Shown here: positions 44,510 to 54,367 of the stretch, one piece after another
Layout of the letters: every line of letters begins with the position of its first letter
Numbering within the stretch: position 1 is the first letter of the stretch
Assembly: GCA_963920525.1 (NCBI GenBank)
Contig: OY986437.1
Location: forward strand, 197,317,511-197,381,510
Source of the DNA: Dichetophora obliterata
Lineage: Eukaryota > Arthropoda > Insecta > Diptera > Sciomyzidae
Reading direction: 5' to 3'
Length of the DNA: 64,000 nt
Translations under genes and position numbers: made by a program
The notes under the pieces: model-generated
The model's input: only the letters and a program-made list of their open reading frames with translations
The model's database searches: none
What the model was told of the DNA's origin: nothing

Positions 44510-44870
44510 ATTGCGTTCAAATGTACATTTCTCAAAAACAAGAATATGAATGTGCGAAAAATATGCAATCTATTAGTTCACTACATTTTAAAAATACGTT
44601 AACACTATAATCAATACATCCACAATAAAGACAATTGAATAACAATCAAAAGTTCTCTATCTCGAGTGTAGTTTTAGGTTTGAATATCCTTTACTCAAGT
44701 AGTTTTTCAAGGTATTGTTAGTTAAACTATATATTTACTTTTGCTGCTTTAAGACCTTTTTCTTTCCTAAAATTTTTTTTGGGAGATCTGGGACAACACT
44801 ATGCAACTTTTGAAACCTCTTAGAATGTGAAATTAAAATATTTAATTCTATACGCTCTTATATACCTACA
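44510..44870 (+). repeat. Dispersed repeat, also at 32430-32870
   Basis: It shares CTCGAGTGTA, TTGAATATCCTT, TATTGTTAGTTAAA and ATGCAACTTTTGAAACCTCT with the other copy. Confidence 0.55.
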
Positions 44871-45353
44871 TTAGGCCGGGTCGATTTGTGGGGAGGCAAA
44901 AAAATCGCCCATTCCTCAGTGAAAATCGTATTCTAGGGATCGAAATAAGAAACTTTGGCCGAGGAACTATACCTCTAAAACGAATTATAATGCCCCAACT
45001 TTTGACTTTTGTCCCGTAGGGTCAAATTTTGAAAAATCCTTCTTTGACCCATTTAGAGTGCCCCAATCGAGTCCAAATGTATGATCGACGCCCACCAACT
45101 TTGGAGGGCCGATCCACTCATGCCAGTGGCACACCTCCTGGAGCTCCCTGGGGGTTCTCCATACAAACATTTCAAAAAAATCACTATTTGACTTTTGCTC
45201 CGTAGGGTCAAATTTTGAAAAAATTTGACAAAAGTCAAAAGTTGGGGCATTAGAATTCGTTTTAGAGGTATAGTTCCTCGCGCAAAGTTTCCTTTTTGAT
45301 TCCTAGAATACGATTTTCACTGAGGAATGGGCGATTTTTACATCGACCCGTCC
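44871..45353. mobile_element. Long-TIR foldback MITE (about 480 bp)
   Basis: Arms of about 170 bases start near TTAGGCCGGGTCGATT and its partner TTGGGACGGGTCGAT. They share CGCCCATTCCTCAGTGAAAA, AGGTATAGTTCCTC and TTTGACCCTACGG on opposite strands. The loop has a GC-rich patch (GGAGCTCCCTGGGGG). The two minus-strand ORFs here are palindrome shadows. Confidence 0.75.
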
Positions 45354-46070
45354 CAACATACATATATAAATATTAAGTAATTAATAGTTTTAACTTAACC
45401 CATTAATGCTCACTACCAGAACCCGTTGAGTTTAGCTTTCACAATTTTCAGCAAAAGTTTGTATTAATATTAGACGGAAAACTCTAAAGTTTAAAAAAAA
45501 TCTAAAGGATTTGGGTGTGGTGAAGCGCATGATTATAAACGCATAAGGGGACTGTAAGTAGAGAAATAAAAAAAAAAATAAACAAAATTAGAAACAATGA
45601 TAAATTGGAAAATTTTCATTTCGTAGCGTAGGCGTTCAACTTTAACGTCATGCACTTTTTTAATTATATTTTCATTTTTCTAGAGGTTTATAAAACAAAA
45701 TAACTCACCTGAGTGGCATTGTTCACTTTTTATTTAAATACTGCACGAACTGGAGCAAAAAAGTACACAAAAAGGCTTTTAGTGTCAACTTTATAAATTT
45801 TATTGGAAAAAGCATACTTTTGGCCTTCTCTTACTGTTGGAAGCAAAAGCTTAACAGTGGCTGAGGATTTTTGAGGAATTTTTAAAAAATGCTTTTATCG
45901 TGTATGATATATCATACGTTGTAATTTTTTTATTTTCAACACTATGTAAGTATTAGGGAGTCCAATCCCACAAGCTTTTCTCGATCCCGGGATTAGTTCG
46001 GGATTAAAAACTTTTAAAAGTAAGTCATTTATACTTACTTCTATACTTTATACTTTAAGTATTGAAATTT
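45354..46070. other. AT-rich sequence, no gene seen
   Basis: A patch at 45958-46015 with TCCCGGGATT resembles 32030-32100. No supported ORF. Confidence 0.4.
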
Positions 46071-46074
46071 AAAT

Positions 46075-46530
46075 TTTTGAATTTGCAAGCAAACATCTCC
46101 GCCATTTTCAAATCAATGTTCATCAAATTTCTTTTGTCTGAAAGGTCAATTAAGTAAATTTAGAGAAATGAGAAAAGATTTAACGATACTTCACCAATTC
46201 AATGTTTTTTATTGCTTTCGCAAAACCTCTAAAATATTCAATTTCTGCTCAAAAAATAGGCCAAAAGTTGCTTTTGTTGTAAATTTTTTTTTTTTCATTT
46301 TGCCACTTTTTCATAGTACATATAATTTATTTGTAAAAATTGCTTAATTTTGACACAAAATTCAACAATCAGTTTCTATCATTAAAAATTATGGGCTACC
46401 ACCCCCTATTACTTTTTTGGATAAAATTTTATTTTTTAAATATGTTATTATATTTTTTGCAATGTTCTAAAGCTTAAAAAAATATTTTCTGTAAAAAACA
46501 ATTTTCACATATTTCAAACCATTCCAAAGT
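46075..46530 (+). repeat. Helitron-related body fragment, copy of 30899-31330
   Basis: Shares AAAATAGGCCAAAAGTTG-like and AATTTATTTGTAAAAATTGC-like segments with 30899-31330 on the opposite strand. Confidence 0.5.
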
Positions 46531-46649
46531 TCTGTATATACATAAATCTATGTTTTAAGCCAGTTAATTCTCTATTTATCATTTTTATTGATTTAAAGCT
46601 TTCTCCAGCAGACGCAGGAGCCACAGACCGCCTTAATTCGGAAATTTAA

Positions 46650-46954
46650 TTTTAGACCAAAACCTTCCGAAATAAAGCATTTTTGATGATTTGAACCATC
46701 TCGTACTCGAAACAAATCGACTGCCAACATTTCATTTAGCTGAAACCTAGCCTGCTTTGCTTCACTTTACGCTTATCCCCTAAAAAGTGGGCGAAAATAA
46801 AGTGAGACTCTCGCATTTTTAGTGCAGTTGCTGAGAGTAATCATATAAATTAAATTACAAAATTTTTGTTTAGTACGACCCAAACCGTCTTCACTCCACG
46901 CTTATCCCCCGAAAAGTAGCCGTGCTTATTAAATTACCAAATTTTAGTCTTATG
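46650..46954 (+). repeat. GGCGGTAAAAGGGGG-type minisatellite, degenerate
   Basis: Contains AAACCTTCCGAAATAAAGC, AGTGCAGTTGCTGAGAGTAA and CCCAAACCGTCTTCA blocks of the same family as 32870-33414. It is interrupted by the MITE at 46955-47338 and resumes at 47339 with GTACGATCAAAACCGTTTG. Confidence 0.6.
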
Positions 46955-47338
46955 CTACGTTAACATTGGGCCAAATTACTCATTTCAGCCCATTCAGTCA
47001 AATGAGAAACGAAGTCATCTCATTTCCCATACAAATTCTCAGTTGAATTCAGCTCATTTAAAACAAATTCATGAGATAGGATACGTTTTTAAAACTTATT
47101 ACAAACTATTTCGAACGCATTCAATGGAGAATTGATAAAAAACTTCGAACACACTAAAAACGAAGGAAAACGTCAAACCACAAATCGTTTTATACACGTG
47201 TATCATCATCAATATCAACCAGTAAAAACAAAGTACCAGTTGTAAAACGAAATGAGATACTTTCGGTAAAAAAAAACCAATGTAAGCACTTATGAATGAC
47301 TGATTCCAAATGAGTCATATAGCCCAATTTCAACGTAG
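46955..47338. mobile_element. CTACGTTRAMATTGGGC MITE (384 bp)
   Basis: The left end CTACGTTAACATTGGGC and the right strand CTACGTTGAAATTGGGC continue into AAATTACTCATTT / ATATGACTCATTT, an inverted repeat of about 32 bases. It is inserted in the minisatellite. The duplication is not resolved. Confidence 0.7.
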
Positions 47339-47413
47339 TGTAAATAGTACGATCAAAACCGTTTGAAATATAGCATTTTTATTGATTTTCGTGCAGTGTC
47401 ACAACGCTTTTAA

Positions 47414-47745
47414 GGGGTCGTCCATAAACTACGTTACCAATTTAGGGGAAGGGTGGGTTTTGAAATGCACTACGATAAGTAACGGTAGGGGGGGGGGAGG
47501 TGTTTAGATATTGTAAAGTTACCAAAAAAAAAAATCGACGAAAAACCTCTAATTAATAACACAATCATTTCAAAAAATTTTAACCTTACGTGTTTATGTT
47601 TGATCGTCTGAATTGATGAAAAAATACTATTTAAATAAATCAATTTTCAGAAAACATTTACACAAAAACACAGAACTTGGTGCAGCTCGGGTGCAGCCTT
47701 TAAGGGTACTCTGTCAAAGACCGGAAAATCAGTAACGTAGTTATA
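47414..47745 (+). mobile_element. Deleted copy of the GGGGTCGTCC transposon
   Basis: The left end GGGGTCGTCCATAAACTACG after TAA (47411-47413) is nearly identical to 2303 onward. The internal part jumps from 47620 to the acceptor-like ATTTTCAG and then to CAGTAACGTAG, where the right TIR is truncated. This gives independent support for the family's left boundary and TWA target. Confidence 0.75.
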
Positions 47746-47880
47746 GATAAATAATTAGACTAACACAATCTTAATTCGGGAAAAGTAAGCTGGCAAGGCT
47801 GCAAAACATAATTTATGCTTATAACTGAATTCTGGCAACTCCCCTCAAAACATTTACAAAGAAAAATAATCAACAGTGTA
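47746..47880. other. Intergenic, nothing recognised
   Basis: A short spacer between two elements. The minus ORF overlapping it has no support. Confidence 0.3.
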
Positions 47881-47882
47881 TA

Positions 47883-48411
47883 GGGCTGTTCACATTTCAA
47901 ACCGCTCATCAAATCGATCATCAACTGATTTGACAAATGATTTGACCAACAGAATTTGTATGGATTTGATGGCGATTTGACGAATGTGAACACTCATCAA
48001 ATCGTTGGTCAAATCGTTTGATGAAAATCAAAATTTTTTGATTTTTCTGCTGATTTGACGAACGATTTGACCAGTGTGAACACTCGTCAAATCATGTAGT
48101 ACGATTTTGTCAGTTCAAAAAAGTTTTCAACCTGTGCACATCGCGGCAAAAGAAGGAGCGGAAGAAAAAAATAACAAAATAATAATAAATAACTGTTGCA
48201 AACAATTTATAATAATTTATTAAATAATTTCTTCTTCTTCCAATACGATTTTAATAACAAAAGGTATTAAAAATTTTCCATCATCGCGATGTGCTTACTT
48301 CGGTGTTCAAGATAAAATGAAATTTGACGAAAAATTTGATGAGTCTGAACACTTCTGTGGTCAAACGATTTGACAAATGATTTGATGAGCGGTTTGAAAT
48401 GTGAACAGCCC
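47883..48411. mobile_element. GGGCTGTTCACA foldback MITE (529 bp)
   Basis: Arms GGGCTGTTCACATTTCAAAC and complement, continuing CGCTCATCAAATC / GATTTGATGAGCG. TA lies on both sides. The interior repeats TTTGACNAA and ATCAAATCG many times on both strands, with CAGTGTGAACACTCGTC in the middle, so it looks built from short inverted units. Confidence 0.78.
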
Positions 48412-48487
48412 TATTGAGAGAAGTTCTCGCGACAAAGAGAAGGAAACCTTTGCTTGCTGTTGTGTTGTGCTGCTTGTTGAATGTAAG

Positions 48488-49669
48488 CATGAAACAAAGA
48501 TATACAGATAGCTTACTCCGTGCGCAAAAAATGAAATCTTCTGCGCACTACGTCACTCGAGCTTGTCAGCTGTAACACGTGGTGCATACATACAAAAGAA
48601 AATTTGAAAAAGCAAAAAGTAAACACAAACAGCAAGCAGAACAATTGAAAGCATTTAAGAAATATTTAATTCATTTTCTAATATTGTACACTTTTAGTAC
48701 GCGTAAATTATAATTTTTATTTATATTTTATGTAATTAAAATTAGTTCTAAAGTTTAAGAGCTTTTGATGAGAATAACGATTTTAATTCGGGCCATAAAA
48801 TGAATTTACAATTTTTCAACAAACGAGAAGAACAAGAAAATGAAAACAAAGAAGCTATCAAAGTGCATGATACAAAGAGCTACAGGTAAAGTATTCCCGG
48901 CGCAACAAACAAAATTTACTGCGCACCTCGTCATCGGAGCTCGTCAAATGTGACACTTGATGAATACATTCAAAAGAAAATGCAGAAAAGTGACGAAGAT
49001 AGCAAAATGAAAACGAACAGTCAAAATTTTGTCAAGCACATCAAGCAACGTAGCCGCTTTTTGTGTAAATCGGTAAAAAGGGGAAAAAGCACCCCTACAA
49101 AATATGCAAATTTTTCTTCACAAACAGTACTAAAAAATATATTTACTTTATTTTGGACATGTGCTTTATAAAACAATATTTATTTCATATCAGTAAAACA
49201 AGTTTTCATAAGAAAATGTAGGCATTTTAAAATCTTTATACCCTATGAATAAATTGTGACTACGTTTTAACCAAGGAGCACCTTGCACGTCACAGCAAAG
49301 ATGGCGGACATGCGCAATACTTTATCTGTAGTTCTTTGTATCATGATCAAAGTGCTGTCAAACACAGAAGAACAAATGGGATAAAACACCCCTATTATAT
49401 ATGCATTTCTTTTCTAGAATAGTACTGAAAAATAAATTTTTCTTAAATTTATTTTTAAATATATTTATAATGTAATTTATTTCATTTCAATAAACCAATT
49501 TTCAATAAGAAAATGTCGATATTTCTTCATCGCTCTAAATAAATTATCCTCTTTAAATATATTGTGGCTACGTTTTTATTTATCCACTTTGACAAGCTCG
49601 AACTACGTCACAACAAAGATCAGTTCAGCGGACATGCGCAATACTTTATCTGTAGTTCTTTGTATCATG
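48488..49669. mobile_element. CATGA-ended MITE (P-like candidate), outer copy
   Basis: The left end CATGAAACAAAGATATACAG pairs with right strand CATGATACAAAGAACTACAG. AATGTAAG flanks it at 48480-48487 and 49670-49677. A CATGA start with an 8-bp duplication recalls P elements; hAT ends normally read YARNG, which this does not. A second copy is nested at 48866-49345. There is no transposase. Confidence 0.72.
48866..49345. mobile_element. CATGA-ended MITE, inner copy nested in its own family
   Basis: Ends CATGATACAAAGAGCTACAG and right strand CATGATACAAAGAACTACAG. ATCAAAGTG precedes (48857-48865) and follows (49346-49354), a perfect 9-bp match. Its right end includes GCGCATGTCCGCCATCTTTG, also present in the outer copy's right end in diverged form. 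The plus-strand ORF inside is not supported. Confidence 0.75.
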
Positions 49670-49677
49670 AATGTAAG

Positions 49678-50640
49678 CATCAAATAAAATACGTGAATTT
49701 TGTAATAATTAAAGAATAGACTTTTCGAAGAACTTAGTAAGCTATGACACCGGAAATTTTTATAGGAATTGAATAATCAGAGAATTATCAAATGTAATCA
49801 AAGAAATAATATAAATAATTATCAAAAATTAATTATTAAATTAAATTAATTAAATTAATTAATTAATTATTAAATTAAATTAAATTAATTAAAAATAATT
49901 ATCGATTCAGCGGTTAAAGAGCTTGTCTGCAAAAATTTCGTAAGTTTCCTTCTATATAAGTGTATAGATGATATAGATATACTATATCCCGATAATATTT
50001 TTCCTCAGGAATCTATTTTCGTTTCATATAAAATACAAAATTTTCATTTTGTTTTATTTAATTTTATTTAACACGAATAAAAAGTTTTTGAAAGATTTAA
50101 AATTTTCTAAAATGTTGTTTAAAAATAAGTAGTTTTGGGTTATACATTGTTCCAATAATTAAGATTAAAGATTTTACTAATGAATTTCCTGACATCACAT
50201 CTAGCAGTACTTTCTTAACAATACCTATTAACTTATGCGCTTACACTTTATAATAAGTTTTACATTTATTCTCAAGTTTAAAAAACAAATAATTTTCATA
50301 TGCATGTGTCAGTTTTTGTTCCAGCTTAAAAATATTTTTTTAAACTATTCGTCTGCATTTTTACATTTCCGTCTGTTTACCTGTCTTCCACATTATCCGT
50401 CTGTCGGTATGTTTTTTTTTTTGACAGTCCGTCCACTACACATTTATTTAGATGTCATCAGTGGTTTAGCGACCATTCCCGCACAAATGTAATTCCGAAT
50501 TGTGTACAGGTGTTGAAAGCCTCGCTGCTACATTATAATTAAGAAATACTTGATAGCATCATGTGTCAATTTACCACTGGGTTATTTTCAGTGTGCTCTT
50601 TAAAGCGCTCATTAAAACGTACTCAATATGGGTGAGTATA
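49678..50640. other. AT-rich sequence with ATTAA simple repeat
   Basis: A TTAATTAA-type low-complexity run spans 49820-49905. The ORF at 50235-50492 is hydrophobic by virtue of T-rich codons and is not supported. Confidence 0.5.
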
Positions 50641-50644
50641 AATG

Positions 50645-50672
50645 TGCAAAGCTACCCGACACCGCAATAGAA
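50645..50672 (-). repeat. Detached terminus of the CAGTGTCGGGCA hAT family
   Basis: The minus strand reads CGGTGTCGGGTAGCTTTGCA, closely matching the left end of the element at 50955 (CAGTGTCGGGCAGCTTTGCA). Its partner end was not found. Confidence 0.5.
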
Positions 50673-50946
50673 ACAATGAGAAACACTATAGCAGAGGAAA
50701 AGAGAGATAAAGCTTTATGCTACTTGGGTGTCTTCTAGCATTTTAATAAAGCAATGATTTTTGAGTTGTTTTTATTTTTTTTGGCTACTTTATAAACTTA
50801 AATTTTAAAACCTTTTAAAAAAATGATTGATGCAAGATTTTAAGTTAAGCATGCAGGTTTATATTAGTGAAAGAACTACTAAAATCGGTTCAATAGTATT
50901 TAAGTTTAGCGTCGCCGCAAATACGTGAGAAGCCTTTTATATAATA
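50673..50946. other. Intergenic, nothing recognised
   Basis: About 270 bases between a detached terminus and the intact element. No ORF. Confidence 0.4.
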
Positions 50947-51245
50947 GTATAGATCAGTGTCGGGCAGCTTTGCACACTTGAGATTGTGTTTGTGCAGTAA
51001 AATATGTATTCATCTCACCTACAGAACGATCAAAGCTTCAGTGTTCAGTGTATACTATAGTGCAGTATCGGGCATTTTCGAATTTGCTATGCACACGTGC
51101 GTACTCTATAAGATTACGAACGAACGATGAACGAACACTGGCATTCGTCATTACTGTGAGATCAAGTTTTCTCAACGCAAAGCATGTCAGTGTACGCTTA
51201 GCATTCATTGAAGCAAGACCCTGCTGCGCAACTGTTCGAATTACA

Positions 51246-51347
51246 CAAAGAAAAATGTTCAAAGATGCATGGGAATTTGATTTCTTTTTTATACAAAATA
51301 TGAATGATCAAGAGCAATGCTTAGTTTGCGATCGCATTATTTGTTGA
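51246..51347 (+). pseudogene. hAT-type transposase N-terminal zinc-finger remnant
   Basis: The frame reads QRKMFKDAWEFDFFFIQ, then EQCLVCDRIIC and a TGA. 'KR...W...YFF......CL.C...I' is the start of ZBED5/SCAND3-like hAT transposases, where the CxxC belongs to a BED-like finger. Only the first 30 or so codons survive; the rest was lost before or by the Helitron insertion. It agrees with the CAG-type TIRs of the host element. Confidence 0.6.
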
Positions 51348-51587
51348 TCTGCTGGGCAGTTTTTGCAAATACACGACTCCGCTTTACTATTGGCTTGCAC
51401 TGTCCCATTGAGAAATAAGGTTTTTACATTTGCATAGTTTTACCTATCTTTATGACAACTTATTCGAATAAAAATTATATTCTGCAAATGTACTCGAGGA
51501 TACCTTTCCAACAATGTAAGATTTATGTGAATATGCCGACGTTAACACAGGTAAAATGGTACTTCAATTTTTTTGTTTGCGTAATAA

Positions 51588-53051
51588 TATAATATATATA
51601 AAAATGAATGTTTGTTCGTTCGCTATGCGCTGCAATACCGTTCATCCGATTGCGATAAAGCATATTTAAAATTTTCCACACACCATTTTACCGCCCACAA
51701 ATAAAAAAATTCTATATTTAAGACAGTTTTTGTCGCATTTAACTAAAATTTGGTAAATAAGTTCGTATGATAACTATCGGTAGCTATACTTTAAATGGGC
51801 GTGGTCCCACTATAGCTTCGCCTACTTTTAAGAAAAGATAAAGAGACTTCGAAATTACTGGTCCGATCGAGCTAAACTTTTGGCAGTGGATTTGTTTCAA
51901 GTACGAAGTGGTTTCAGAAAAAATTGCCACACCCCCTTTAACCGCCCACAAATATATAAAAAAATCGCGATATCAAATTGCTTTGGAGTTATGGGTCTCG
52001 AACAGTCTCGAAATTCGATATTCAACCACAATTTACACATGCCGTTCCACTGATGACATTTTATGGGAATTAAACATGGGCGAGTGGAACCTCCGATACA
52101 ACCAAAACTTGCGATATCGAATAGTTTTGGAGTTACAGGTTACACAGCATCGGAATTCAGTATTCGACATCAATTTGTGCATGCAGTTTTATTAATAACA
52201 TTTTATGGGCATTGGAAACGGTGGAGTTTCACCTCCTCCCATACAACCAAAATTGGTGCTATCGAATAGCTTTGAAGTTATAGGTCGCACAGCATCGAAA
52301 TTCAGTAATCGACCTAAATATACACATGCAGTTTTACTGAAAATATTTTATGGCGTTGGACAAGTACAACCCAAACACACAAAATCGAATAGCTTTAAAG
52401 TTATGGGTAACACAGCTTCAGAATTCAGTATTCGACCTCAATTCATGCATGCAGTTTCATCAATAACATTTTATGGGCGTAGGAAAATGGGGACTTGCAT
52501 TTCCCATACAACCCAGATTTGTGCTATCGAATAGCTTTGGTCGAATTATAGGTCGCACAGAGTCGGAATTCAGTATTCGATCCAATTTACACATGCACTT
52601 TCATTGGTAACATTTTTTGGGCGTTGGACAAGGGAGAGTGACACCTCCCATACAACCAAAATTTGCGATATCGAATAGCTTCCGAGTTATTTGTCGCACA
52701 GCGTCGGAACTCAGTATTCGACCTAAATGTACACATGCCATTTCATTGATTAAATTTTATGGGCGTTTGCCAATTGACCTCTTATTTGACCCAAATTTGC
52801 GATATCGAATTGCCTTGGAGTTATAGGTCGCACAGCGTCGGAATTCCGTATTCGACCTTAATTTACACATTCAGTTTCATTGATCACATATAATGGGCGT
52901 TGGTCAAGGGGGCGTTGCACCTCCCATACAACCCAAATTTGGGAGATCTAGCAGCTTTGGACTTATAGGTCGCACAGCATCGAAATTCAGTATTCGACCT
53001 CAATTTACACATGCAAGGGAGCGTGGCAGCAACGCGCCGGGTTTCAGCTAG
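51588..53051 (+). mobile_element. Non-autonomous Helitron with minisatellite (copy 2)
   Basis: The 5' region TATATATAAAAATGAATGTT follows the usual Helitron start, though the leading TC is mutated. The 3' end is CGCCGGGTTTCAGCTAG|T, the same as at 29017 but with canonical CTAG. It sits inside the hAT element at 50955-53221. Confidence 0.7.
51990..53010 (+). repeat. Helitron-internal minisatellite, about 8 units of roughly 140 bp
   Basis: Same unit as 27650-29000: GATATCGAATAG, GAATTCAGTATTCGACC, ACACATGCAG, GGGCGTTGGACAAGGG. Anchors near 52010, 52152, 52290, 52420, 52565, 52707, 52841 and 52983. The ORFs here are by-products of the repeat. Confidence 0.85.
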
Positions 53052-53229
53052 TATATAGATAAAAATAATAATAATTATTAATCATAATAACTCCAATTCT
53101 AAAACTAATATATAACAAAAAAAAATAATTTTATTTACAGTGCAAATAATAGCAGCGCTGTCGCTTTCTCTTGTACACAAACACAAGCTTGCATTTTTAT
53201 ATATTAGTTTGCCCGACACTGGTATAGAG

Positions 53230-54070
53230 CATAGATTAATGTAAGATTGTAAGAATCGTAATTTTTTCAATATATTTATTGATACATTGTCTTGATATAT
53301 TGTGGAATCGATGCACTGATATATTGATTACTGATAAACTGGTAAATTGAATATAGATGTAATCCTATTTTTATATAGGTATTGATGTATTTATATCAAT
53401 TTAGGTTCTTCAATTTTAATGAATTGATTTATTGAAGTATTGAATTGCAAAAATGGATAGACTTAATTAGACTCATTTTTTAAATCTTAAGTTTTAAATT
53501 TCTAATATTATGTCATAAATATACAATCCTAAATCTGAAACATTACATTTTTTGCTAGTCCACTTAACTCAAATTTTTAATTCGTTAACTTAAACCGGTA
53601 CACTTTAATAAAAAAACTCTAAATCATATTTTTACTCAAATCTTAAATCTTCTTTTGTATTCTAAAATATTTAATCTTTAATTGTGTAAACAGTTTTGTT
53701 TTCTTTATGGCTTTGTCTTCTTTGAAAATAGACTTTGCACGAGAAGAAGAAGACTTTGAAAATAGCTTCGACTCCTTAAAAAATTACAATGAAAAACTTA
53801 ACAGTCCAACTCGAGCAAGCTAAATTAAAACATTTCAAATGCTTTGAAGGATTGACAAGCGTATCTAAAAGCATTTCTCTGAAGAGCAGACAGCAGGCGC
53901 GGGCAACTTTTCATTATTGACACTTCAGCGTCGTTCGCAGCCGCTTCTCGAGCGAATGTCTACAGATCTCTACGTCAAGTGTAAAGTATTTAGAACGAAG
54001 TTTCTTCTATGGCTTGATCTGTGGTTCATATGAAAATAGTTTTCGTAGAATGTCAACGCAAATCTGGGAG
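53230..54070. other. Intergenic, nothing recognised
   Basis: ATTGATGTAT-type AT-rich sequence up to 53450. The composition becomes more balanced from about 53830. Confidence 0.4.
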
Positions 54071-54367
54071 CTAAGCAAAGTCAGACAGACGATGTTGCCA
54101 GCATTTCGACGTTGTTGGTGCGGCTGTGGCAGCTGTGGGGGATGGGTCAAAATCAAAGATACTCGTACTATTTCTGCCATCTAAAGAAACAGTCGTGTTT
54201 TCTTTTGTCATCAAGAATAGACAACAGCAGTAAATGCAAAACGCGAGGAAAACTATTGAAGCCAAAAAGTATCTCAAAGACAGAGTAGAAGAAGAAGCAG
54301 CATCAGAAGTTTTGGCTGTCAACATTGCGCGCTGCCTGCCATGAGTAACGCATTGATTTGGCATCAA
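54071..54367 (-). CDS. Candidate exon of a type II membrane protein (unrecognised)
   Basis: A 98-residue minus frame from MMPNQCVTHGRQR. Residues about 32-52 form a hydrophobic segment (RYFLASIVFLAFCIYCCCLF) preceded by polar, Arg/Lys/Ser-containing sequence. It is followed by an N-glycosylation site (NTT, also NST) and a Ser/Thr/Pro/Ala-rich stem (DPSPTAATAAPTTS). This is the plan of a signal-anchor plus stem, as in Golgi glycosyltransferases or sulfotransferases. Base composition is balanced here and no repeat was recognised, so a host first exon is possible. The frame ends at TAA 54071 with no strong donor identified before it. I do not know the gene. Confidence 0.35.
   Translation of the reverse strand: MMPNQCVTHGRQRAMLTAKTSDAASSSTLSLRYFLASIVFLAFCIYCCCLFLMTKENTTVSLDGRNSTSIFDFDPSPTAATAAPTTSKCWQHRLSDFA

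Larger units (their letters stand above)
50955..53221. mobile_element. hAT element CAGTGTCGGGCA, with nested Helitron
   Basis: The perfect 12-bp TIR CAGTGTCGGGCA / TGCCCGACACTG is flanked by GTATAGAT (50947-50954) and GTATAGAG (53222-53229), an 8-bp duplication with one change. A zinc-finger exon relic of hAT type lies at 51246-51347. The Helitron at 51588-53051 accounts for most of its length. Confidence 0.88.

Noticed and set aside
45053..45250. Two minus-strand ORFs over the GC-rich patch
   Set aside because: They span the loop and arm of a foldback MITE and have no recognisable motif.
50235..50492. 85-residue hydrophobic ORF resembling a membrane protein
   Set aside because: The hydrophobicity comes from T-rich codons (Phe/Leu) in AT-rich DNA; no conserved features.
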